Source of the DNA: CAZDVQ01 sp964508975
GTDB lineage: Bacteria > Bacteroidota > Bacteroidia > Chitinophagales > Saprospiraceae
NCBI GenBank assembly: GCA_964508975.1
Contig: CAZDVQ010000100.1
Location: forward strand, 1-6,992
Reading direction: 5' to 3'
Length of the DNA: 6,992 bases
A program made the translations under genes and the position numbers. The number at the start of each line of letters is the position of its first letter. Within the stretch, counting starts at the first letter, position 1. Under the pieces are notes generated by a model, which did no database searches, was not told where the DNA came from, and saw nothing but the letters and a program-made list of their open reading frames with translations. This document shows positions 1 to 4,599 of this stretch, one piece after another.

Positions 1-42
1 GCAGACGGGGTGGTTATAAATTCGAGAAAAATTAACGCTTAA

Positions 43-150
43 TGGCATTGCGCGCCAGGCATGCGAAGCGTGGCCGCGTAGCGGCCAGCCCGAAGGGCCG
101 ACCGTCCAGGGAGCGCGTAGCACGCCGACGGCGCATCGCGCCGGGGCGCC
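43..150 (+). repeat. GC-rich structured repeat, copy A
   Basis: This is a sharply bounded GC-rich island in AT-richer DNA, made of short hairpins with three-base loops. Hairpin 1 is TGGCCGC (71-77), loop GTA, GCGGCCA (81-87). Hairpin 2 is GCCC (88-91), loop GAA, GGGC (95-98). Hairpin 3 is CGGCGC (129-134), loop ATC, GCGCCG (138-143). The same order of hairpins occurs on the minus strand at 3412-3520 with altered but still paired stems, so I treat the two as copies of one repeat family. The island lies downstream of the minus-strand gene ending at 195 and is flanked by an imperfect direct repeat: CGAGAAAAATTAACGCTT (23-40) and CGAGAAAAACGCTT (169-182). An arginine-rich open frame crosses it, but that is what GC-rich repeat DNA gives by chance. 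The edges are approximate. A REP-like element or a structured RNA are both possible. Confidence 0.7.
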
Positions 151-194
151 CAAATCAAAAGCTTAAAACGAGAAAAACGCTTCGAACGCCAATC

Positions 195-728
195 TTACAA
201 TATCGCTTTGGCCTCTTCCTTGATGGCTTCTTGAGCTTTGCGCAAGGCCATTTGAGGGTTCTCGTCGAGGTACTTAAATATCGCCTGGCTATATTCTAGG
301 GCATTGGCACCTTCTTTCATGTCTTTGGCCACGAGGCTAGCAATGTTGGCCGCCTCGTTTTTCGACATGGTTACGATTTGCCACATTTGGTCCGACATAT
401 ATACTTGCTGGGCCACGTTGTGGTCGTATTCTTGTTCCAAGGCCACCAAAATAGCAATGCGGAGGTCATCAACTTTCATGCTATCCGTGCGGAGGCGTAA
501 AATCATTTTAGGCAATTGGATACGCTCTAGGTACAAAGCCATGCGCTCGTAGGCTTGTAATTGAAGTGGTATCGTAAACTCGCGGGTTTTGCGCTTGAGT
601 TCATATTGGCGTACACTCAACTCGTTCGCAAAAAACTGTTTCATCATGAAATACACCACGGCAAACACGATAAGTGCAGGCGTTGCAATTTTGATAATTT
701 CGAGGATTACAGACAACCAAACGGGCAT
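195..728 (-). CDS. Small single-pass membrane protein of unknown function (DUF7935-like)
   Basis: The product is a 177-residue protein with one hydrophobic segment at about residues 4-29. A charged, mostly helical region follows, with the stretch TIPLQLQAYERMALYLERI at 52-70. The rest is rich in A, E, K and Q and probably alpha-helical, ending in EEAKAIL. The N-terminal anchor with no cleavage site suggests an inner-membrane protein whose bulk faces the cytoplasm. The 'LQLQAYERMALYLERI' pattern recalls a small conserved Bacteroidota family that I believe is catalogued as DUF7935; the name is from memory and unchecked. No catalytic motif is visible and I assign no function. The start is the only Met before the membrane segment, with a TATCTTTG promoter box 41 bases upstream. 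The gene follows the M14 hydrolase with a 123-base gap on the same strand, so it is probably transcribed mostly on its own. Confidence 0.85.
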   Translation of the reverse strand: MPVWLSVILEIIKIATPALIVFAVVYFMMKQFFANELSVRQYELKRKTREFTIPLQLQAYERMALYLERIQLPKMILRLRTDSMKVDDLRIAILVALEQEYDHNVAQQVYMSDQMWQIVTMSKNEAANIASLVAKDMKEGANALEYSQAIFKYLDENPQMALRKAQEAIKEEAKAIL

Positions 729-769
729 ATGATGTAGATTTAGTGTATAGCTTTAATGAAAATCGGGCG

Positions 770-777
770 CAAAGATA
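770..777 (-). promoter_or_regulatory. Bacteroidota -7 promoter box (TATCTTTG)
   Basis: On the minus strand this reads TATCTTTG, an exact match to the Bacteroidota sigma-factor -7 consensus TAnnTTTG. It lies 41 bases before the start codon of the membrane protein at 728. I see no clear -33 TTTG at the expected distance; that stretch is occupied by heptamer repeats. Confidence 0.65.
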
Positions 778-785
778 CAATTTTT

Positions 786-820
786 GAGATAGGAGTTAGG
801 AGAGAGGAGATAGGAGATTT
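786..820 (+). repeat. Degenerate heptamer tandem repeat (GAGATAG-type, 5 units)
   Basis: Five phase-locked 7-base units are readable: GAGATAG, GAGTTAG, GAGAGAG, GAGATAG, GAGATTT. The array fills the gap between the M14 hydrolase gene and the promoter of the next minus-strand gene. The period and the trailing TAG match the array after the protease gene at 6840-6895. No coding sense is apparent. Confidence 0.75.
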
Positions 821-851
821 TAGTTTTTTGTGTTGTTGTGGGTGCCTCGCC

Positions 852-1784
852 CTACACTTCTGCCAAAATAAAAAAGCCGTCCTCGCCTAGTTTTTGGTAT
901 AAAGGCATGAGCATGAGGCCATCACAGGGCGAAAGTACTTTACCGTTGCGGTCGTCGGCCAGGTGCTCTCCGGCCGCAATTTTTTGAAAATTGATGTAAC
1001 CTGGGCGCATTACAAAGGCATCGGCTGCTTGTATGGCGTGCCTGTACACCAAGCGTGTTACCTTTGGCAAATGGGCCGCTCTGGCCTGTAACAGTTGGTC
1101 GTGCTTGGTTTCAACATCCCTGGCATCCACCATGCCGATGGCCCGCATGCAGTTGATAATGGCTGACAAAGCGTTGCGCCATGAATCTTCCTCTAGGTGC
1201 TGGCCGGCTTCAAAAGCTAGCGTGGTGGTTTCGGCAAAACGTTCTCGGTTAAAATAGTGCATCATGGTGCCTTGCAAGCCATTGAGCATGCCGTGAACGA
1301 TGGGCGCGTGGAAGTGCAACGCGATGGCCTCGGCCTCCGGGTCGAAAGATGGGATACTAAAAATACCGCCTGTAGCCGTGGTGGTATGAATATCTAATAT
1401 AACCGTTTCGGTAGGTTGATAGGCTTGTTGCAAGCTAACTATAGCATCTAGGCATTCCATGATTTCAAGCTCTTCGGCTTCACGTGCCTCGGCTGGCTTG
1501 GCTTGTATATCCCGGATAATACCATCCACCCACATGCGGTTCATATCGCGGTTCAAAAAGCGCTGCCCAAGGGCTGCCGCCCGAGTATTACCCCGAAGTC
1601 CTACTATTTTACCTTTAAAACTGAAGTTAGGGTACTTGACAAACTCTGCTTCTAGCAACTGGAAGGCGGTTTCAATAGCTTTAGGCCCGGCAATCTCGTT
1701 GCCGTGTACTTGTCCAACCACAATCAGCAAAGGGCCATGGAATTGGCCTTCGCGCTCCCCTATCAACCTAGGTAGTCCATTCAT
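852..1784 (-). CDS. M14-type zinc hydrolase, succinylglutamate desuccinylase/aspartoacylase (AstE/AspA-like) family
   Basis: The product has 310 residues, close to the usual family length. The expected metal and catalytic motifs are in order: HGNE (zinc ligands H27 and E30), RGNTR (65-69), NRDMNR (78-83, substrate-binding type), LDIHT (zinc ligand H133) and AFEAGQH (catalytic-type E192). Members hydrolyse an amide bond of an N-acyl amino acid or a small peptide; the exact substrate cannot be read here. There is no signal peptide, so it should be cytoplasmic. I chose the Met at 1784 because an in-frame Met at 1856 would add 24 residues inside the preceding gene with no family-like sequence. 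The gene starts 8 bases after the stop of the PBP4 homologue, which suggests co-transcription and possibly a role in turning over peptidoglycan-derived amides. That role is inference only. AstE of arginine catabolism is less likely, as no other ast genes are seen. Confidence 0.88.
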   Translation of the reverse strand: MNGLPRLIGEREGQFHGPLLIVVGQVHGNEIAGPKAIETAFQLLEAEFVKYPNFSFKGKIVGLRGNTRAAALGQRFLNRDMNRMWVDGIIRDIQAKPAEAREAEELEIMECLDAIVSLQQAYQPTETVILDIHTTTATGGIFSIPSFDPEAEAIALHFHAPIVHGMLNGLQGTMMHYFNRERFAETTTLAFEAGQHLEEDSWRNALSAIINCMRAIGMVDARDVETKHDQLLQARAAHLPKVTRLVYRHAIQAADAFVMRPGYINFQKIAAGEHLADDRNGKVLSPCDGLMLMPLYQKLGEDGFFILAEV

Positions 1785-1792
1785 GTTTTTAC

Positions 1793-3259
1793 TTATTGTT
1801 CGGCCAGGGCCACCATCAGTTTTTCTAGTTTCTGCTTTGCTTCTGAGCTGGTACAATCAAAGTTGTTGGCCATCATGGCAAAGGCTATTTTCTTGCCCGA
1901 CTTGCTGTTGACATAGCCGCAATAGGCCCTTACACGGCTAATTGAACCGCTTTTGGCAAACACCTTGCCCTCGGCTATAGTGCCCTTGCACATGTTTTTC
2001 AAGGTACCCGACACACCGGCTACTGATAAGGTTTCCATAAAACCCGGAAAATGTTCAGGCTTGGCGGCTACTTTCAGCAAAACTTCTGTCATGTATTTAG
2101 CGCTCATGCCATTGCGGGGCGATAAACCGCTGCCGTCCTCTATAAAAATACCCTTGGGTTCGAGGCCTCTACCTTGCCAAAAGGTTTTCAGGGCTTCAAC
2201 ACCGTCCTCGGTACTATGCCCCGTGCCAGATGCCGTGCCGATACTGCGTAGCAGTGCCTCAGCGTAAAGGTTAATACTTTCTTTGTTGGTCCGGTCGATA
2301 ATATCAATCAAACGGGGAGAATAGTGCGTGTAGATCACTTGGCGAGCAGCCTTGGTTTTGGCTTCACGCCAAGGCAAATGGCCTTTCGACACTTTAACGC
2401 CAGCGTCTACCAAGGTTTTGTGCAGGTGATGTGCCGCAAATTGCTCTACATCTGGGATGGAGCCTTTTATGCGGAAATCGCCGCTACCTGCCGGGATGGT
2501 GCCTTTCACCACGCCGCTGTTTTCATAAGGAGCCAGGTAGATATAGGCATTATCGCCCGAGCCTTTCGAGGCAGCCGTCAGTTGAGAGCTCAATTTCAAG
2601 CCAGGCACCTCCGGCGAATATGACTTGATGCCCACGGCATCGCCGACACTGGCCGATTGTTCTAGCGTAAGCACGTACTGGTTTTCGCGGATATTGAGCC
2701 CAAAAACACCGGCGCCGTAGTAATTGCCCATATCGCTCAACTGCCAAGTGGCTGGTGTTGGGAAGGCATTATAGTGGCTTCCATCGGCCACCACGTAACC
2801 TTCAATGCTTTTGATTCCTGCCTTTTGCACTTGTTGAGCCAAGGTGGTGAGCACGGCCTTGAAGCCGGGTGTTTTGTCAAATTCCTCCGAGCCGAAGGTT
2901 GGGTCGCCATAGCCTTTCAGGTACAAATTGCCTTTGAGCACGCCGGCTTCAATTTTACCGTCGTATTGCAATTCCGTTTTGTATTTATAATCGGCTTTCA
3001 ACAGGCCAAGGGCGGTTGCAGTCGTAATGGCCTTCATGGTCGAGGCCGGTATCATGGCTTCCCAATCGTGGTAATTCGCCAAGGCTTTGCGCGAGGCTAC
3101 ATCAACGGCATAGAATCCAAACTGCCCATTCTTGATTGATAAATCGGCCGCGATTTGATTCACGGTTTGTTGCAAAGTGCTCGTGGTTTCGCCAGCGGGT
3201 GCGTTGGCGCAATTAAGCCACATGACGAGGCATATCAGCAGTGGAATGGTAGATTTCAT
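1793..3259 (-). CDS. dacB: D-alanyl-D-alanine carboxypeptidase/endopeptidase, PBP4 type (peptidase S13)
   Basis: The product is a 488-residue exported penicillin-binding protein. It should trim the terminal D-Ala from, and cut cross-links in, peptidoglycan in the periplasm. A signal peptide covers about residues 1-20 (hydrophobic core LLICLVMWL, probable cleavage after CANA). All three active-site motifs are present: SxxK as STMK (73-76, nucleophile S73), SxN as SIN (328-330), and KTG replaced by KSG (436-438). The S13 signature DGSGLSPRN lies at 375-383. The long insert between the first two motifs and the overall length fit class C low-molecular-mass PBPs of the DacB family. A Cys at residue 17 does not make a good lipobox because Asn precedes it. 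The gene is first in a likely two-gene operon with the M14 hydrolase and has a TAACTTTG box 17 bases upstream. The family call is firm; the symbol is by homology. Confidence 0.93.
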   Translation of the reverse strand: MKSTIPLLICLVMWLNCANAPAGETTSTLQQTVNQIAADLSIKNGQFGFYAVDVASRKALANYHDWEAMIPASTMKAITTATALGLLKADYKYKTELQYDGKIEAGVLKGNLYLKGYGDPTFGSEEFDKTPGFKAVLTTLAQQVQKAGIKSIEGYVVADGSHYNAFPTPATWQLSDMGNYYGAGVFGLNIRENQYVLTLEQSASVGDAVGIKSYSPEVPGLKLSSQLTAASKGSGDNAYIYLAPYENSGVVKGTIPAGSGDFRIKGSIPDVEQFAAHHLHKTLVDAGVKVSKGHLPWREAKTKAARQVIYTHYSPRLIDIIDRTNKESINLYAEALLRSIGTASGTGHSTEDGVEALKTFWQGRGLEPKGIFIEDGSGLSPRNGMSAKYMTEVLLKVAAKPEHFPGFMETLSVAGVSGTLKNMCKGTIAEGKVFAKSGSISRVRAYCGYVNSKSGKKIAFAMMANNFDCTSSEAKQKLEKLMVALAEQ

Positions 3260-3276
3260 AGGCGTTGGGCGTTGCG

Positions 3277-3284
3277 CAAAGTTA
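3277..3284 (-). promoter_or_regulatory. Bacteroidota -7 promoter box (TAACTTTG) for dacB
   Basis: On the minus strand this reads TAACTTTG, matching TAnnTTTG. It ends 17 bases before the dacB start, so the leader would be very short. A TTTG at 3304-3301 lies 16 bases further upstream, somewhat closer than a typical -33 element. Confidence 0.55.
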
Positions 3285-3411
3285 TACGAAATTTACAAAT
3301 CAAAGCAATTTGCTAGCGGAATCATAAAGCTAAGTACAAAAAATACAAAAAATGCAATTCGCTAAACAATCGGTCATTTCATCATTTATACCTTTCATCA
3401 TTTATTCTTTT

Positions 3412-3520
3412 GGGGCCTCCGCCGCGTTGCGGCGGCGCTACGTTCCGCGGCTCGCTTTCGCTCGGCCCCTGCGGGTCTGGCGGCTAGCGCCGCCACCGCT
3501 CCACATCGCTAGGCCGATGT
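3412..3520 (-). repeat. GC-rich structured repeat, copy B
   Basis: This is a second GC-rich island, which aligns with copy A when read on the minus strand. On that strand hairpin 1 is TGGCGGC, loop GCTA, GCCGCCA (3495-3478). Hairpin 2 is CCC, loop GCA, GGG (3475-3467). Hairpin 3 is CCGCCGC, loop AAC, GCGGCGG (3435-3419). Before hairpin 1 both copies carry ATGnGnAGCG, and after hairpin 2 both carry GCCGA. Stem bases differ between the copies but remain paired. Two more inverted repeats lie in this copy: ACATCG/CGATGT (3503-3508 and 3515-3520) and GGGGCC/GGCCCC (3412-3417 and 3464-3469). The function is unknown. The edges are set by the change in base composition. Confidence 0.7.
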
Positions 3521-3530
3521 ACTAGTTATG

Positions 3531-3551
3531 AGAGCAGAAGGCAGAGAGCAG
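3531..3551 (+). repeat. Purine-rich heptamer repeat (AGAGCAG, 3 units)
   Basis: Three consecutive 7-base units are seen: AGAGCAG, AAGGCAG, AGAGCAG. A diverged AATGAGT follows. The period is the same as in the arrays at 786-820 and 6840-6992, but the unit differs. The array is short and degenerate. Confidence 0.5.
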
Positions 3552-3561
3552 AATGAGTGAA

Positions 3562-3601
3562 TCACATCTTCACATCCCCATATCCTCACATCCTCCCATC
3601 C
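3562..3601 (+). repeat. Octamer tandem repeat (TCACATCC-type, 5 units)
   Basis: Five contiguous 8-base units are readable: TCACATCT, TCACATCC, CCATATCC, TCACATCC, TCCCATCC. The array is pyrimidine-rich on the plus strand and follows directly after the purine-rich heptamers. No function is apparent. Confidence 0.7.
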
Positions 3602-3603
3602 GA

Positions 3604-3635
3604 ATCAGCACATTAGCACATCAATAATCAGCACA
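3604..3635 (+). repeat. ATCAGCACA-type short repeats
   Basis: ATCAGCACA occurs at 3604-3612 and again at 3627-3635, with the related TTAGCACAT between them (3613-3621). This nonamer family runs into the left arm of the 15-bp inverted repeat. Confidence 0.55.
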
Positions 3636-3667
3636 ATATACTTAGCAGCTGCGCTGCTAAGTATATT
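3635..3667. repeat. Perfect 15-bp inverted repeat with 3-base loop
   Basis: The left arm AATATACTTAGCAGC (3635-3649) and the right arm GCTGCTAAGTATATT (3653-3667) are exact reverse complements around the loop TGC. No T-run follows on either strand, so this is not a textbook intrinsic terminator. It could be a bidirectional transcription barrier between the divergent units, a protein-binding dyad, or a remnant of a mobile or repeat element. Confidence 0.85.
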
Positions 3668-3673
3668 AGCCAC

Positions 3674-3740
3674 ATTTTAGACTAAAATACAACATTATAT
3701 ATGATGCATACAACAATAAATGGAGTAAAATCACGTTTTA
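3674..3740. promoter_or_regulatory. Two TTTTA/TAAAA dyads, possible operator sites
   Basis: The first dyad is ATTTTAG, A, CTAAAAT (3674-3688), a perfect 7-bp arm palindrome. The second is TAAAA, TCACG, TTTTA (3726-3740), extended by a shared G after TTTTA. They lie about 134 and 82 bases before the lipoprotein -7 box. In AT-rich DNA such dyads can arise by chance, so the regulatory role is a guess. Confidence 0.25.
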
Positions 3741-3821
3741 GTAACATACAATGCACAAGATTGAATGTCACATTTTTTGATGAAACGATGGGGAATAGCA
3801 CCTATTTTAAAAAAAATGGCA

Positions 3822-3829
3822 TATCTTTG
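3822..3829 (+). promoter_or_regulatory. Bacteroidota -7 promoter box (TATCTTTG) for the TPR lipoprotein
   Basis: TATCTTTG is an exact match to TAnnTTTG, 44 bases before the start codon at 3874. The leader is A-rich with no Shine-Dalgarno sequence, as is normal for this phylum. No clear -33 TTTG lies at the usual distance. Confidence 0.7.
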
Positions 3830-3873
3830 GCCCTGTACACAAGCGTACAACCACAAATACAAAAACAAATCCT

Positions 3874-4446
3874 ATGAAAGCCTCTCTCTACCTAGGCTTT
3901 GTAATGCTTTTGATTTCGGCGCTGAGCCTTAGCTCTTGCCAAGGAGAAAAACCGAAACCCAAAAACAGCGAAGCACTTTTTCAAGATTATCTTGAAAAAG
4001 CAACTATTGATTCGGAAAGTGTACTGAGAAGTACAACTGCCCCTGCCGACTTACAAGACGCCCCAATGTCTGCACGTGAGATGCAGATGGAAGGCATGAG
4101 TGCTTACTTGCAAAAAGATTACAAAGCATCAGCCATGTTCTTCCAGAATGCACTTAAACTAAACGAAGGTTTAGAACAAGCACGCTTCTACCTTGGCGCT
4201 TCTTATATAATGACCGGCGAAAATGAGAAAGCGTTGCATGCGTTTGAAAAAATTGTTGAAAATCCTCAATCTTTTTTTCACGACCAGTCCCAATGGTATG
4301 TTTGCTTGATTTATCTTGACCAAAACAAGCTTGAAGAATGCAAAGCTTTACTTGAAAAAATCATCAGCAACAACAATCATTATTGCCATGATTTAGCGCT
4401 TGGCCTAATTGATCAGGTTGAATACCTTATCAATTCGCCAGCTTAA
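3874..4446 (+). CDS. TPR-containing lipoprotein
   Basis: The product is a 190-residue predicted lipoprotein. Residues 1-21 form a signal peptide with hydrophobic core LGFVMLLISALSL and lipobox LSSC, which puts the lipidated Cys at position 22. A lysine- and proline-rich linker follows (EKPKPK, 25-30). TPR-like helix pairs cover about 68-101 (AYLQKDYKASAMFFQNALKLN), 102-135 (ARFYLGASYIMTGENEKALHAFEKIVENP) and, less clearly, 138-170. TPR domains usually mediate protein-protein contacts, so this is probably an envelope-anchored scaffold or partner subunit; the partner is unknown. The gene has its own promoter and ends in a strong terminator, so it is likely monocistronic. By eye its codons are more A/T-rich than those of the protease next to it. 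I do not recognise a named family. Confidence 0.87.
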   Translation: MKASLYLGFVMLLISALSLSSCQGEKPKPKNSEALFQDYLEKATIDSESVLRSTTAPADLQDAPMSAREMQMEGMSAYLQKDYKASAMFFQNALKLNEGLEQARFYLGASYIMTGENEKALHAFEKIVENPQSFFHDQSQWYVCLIYLDQNKLEECKALLEKIISNNNHYCHDLALGLIDQVEYLINSPA

Positions 4447-4481
4447 GCTAGTTAGCCCCAAAGTTGTATAAATTCCCCCAG

Positions 4482-4510
4482 GGGGTTCACTTGCGTGAAC
4501 CCCTTTTTTT
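4482..4510 (+). terminator. Rho-independent terminator after the lipoprotein gene
   Basis: The stem GGGGTTCAC (4482-4490) pairs perfectly with GTGAACCCC (4495-4503) around the loop TTGC, and a run of seven T follows (4504-4510). It lies 35 bases after the stop codon. A preceding CCCCC (4475-4479) could compete for the first G-run, though the main stem is clearly stronger. Confidence 0.92.
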
Positions 4511-4551
4511 ATGCCTACGTAAAAGCATTGTGTAATTTGCCATCAAGTCAG

Positions 4552-4559
4552 TACCTTTG
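4552..4559 (+). promoter_or_regulatory. Bacteroidota -7 promoter box (TACCTTTG) for the S8 protease
   Basis: TACCTTTG matches TAnnTTTG and lies 40 bases before the start codon at 4600, just after the lipoprotein terminator. An ATTG at 4527-4530, 21 bases upstream, is a weak candidate for the -33 TTTG element. Confidence 0.65.
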
Positions 4560-4599
4560 TATTTGATAGGCTTTCCTGCAATAACCCAAGTAGCGCACC

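Larger units (their letters stand above)
3285..3873. other. Intergenic region between divergent units, no convincing gene
   Basis: In order, this 589-base stretch holds: an AT-rich segment without recognisable features (3305-3411); the GC-rich structured repeat B (3412-3520); three purine-rich heptamers (3531-3551); five TCACATCC-type octamers (3562-3601); ATCAGCACA-type repeats (3604-3635); a perfect 15-bp inverted repeat (3635-3667); an AT-rich stretch with two TTTTA/TAAAA dyads (3674-3688 and 3726-3740); and the promoter box and leader of the lipoprotein gene (3822-3873). Only one short open frame of note exists (3701-3877, 58 codons), and it looks fortuitous. Confidence 0.7.

Noticed and set aside
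165..194. Intrinsic terminator for the minus-strand membrane protein gene
   Set aside because: There is a TTTTT on the minus strand, but the preceding GGCGTTCGAAGCG forms only a short imperfect stem, so I do not call it.
42..299. An arginine-rich plus-strand frame starting MALRARHAKRGR
   Set aside because: It is translated from the GC-rich repeat copy A and then runs antisense into the membrane protein gene. Low-complexity Arg/Ala/Pro content and lack of any leader argue against a gene.
1459..1911. A 150-codon plus-strand frame across the dacB/M14 junction
   Set aside because: It is antisense to two well-supported genes and reads as a shadow of their codon bias.
3209..3259. Lipoprotein signal for the PBP4 homologue (Cys at residue 17)
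   Set aside because: The residue before the Cys is Asn (WLNC), which does not fit a lipobox. The CANA stretch suits ordinary signal peptidase cleavage.
3701..3877. A 58-codon open frame starting MMHTTINGVK that ends in an ATGA overlap with the lipoprotein start
   Set aside because: The overlap looks like translational coupling, but the frame runs through the TATCTTTG promoter box and an A-tract, has no promoter of its own that I can see, and gives a sequence without recognisable domain or composition of a real protein. It is best read as fortuitous.
4475..4485. CCCCCAGGGGG as a separate hairpin or attenuator next to the terminator
   Set aside because: A one-base loop cannot form a stable hairpin, and the G-run is needed for the much stronger terminator stem.
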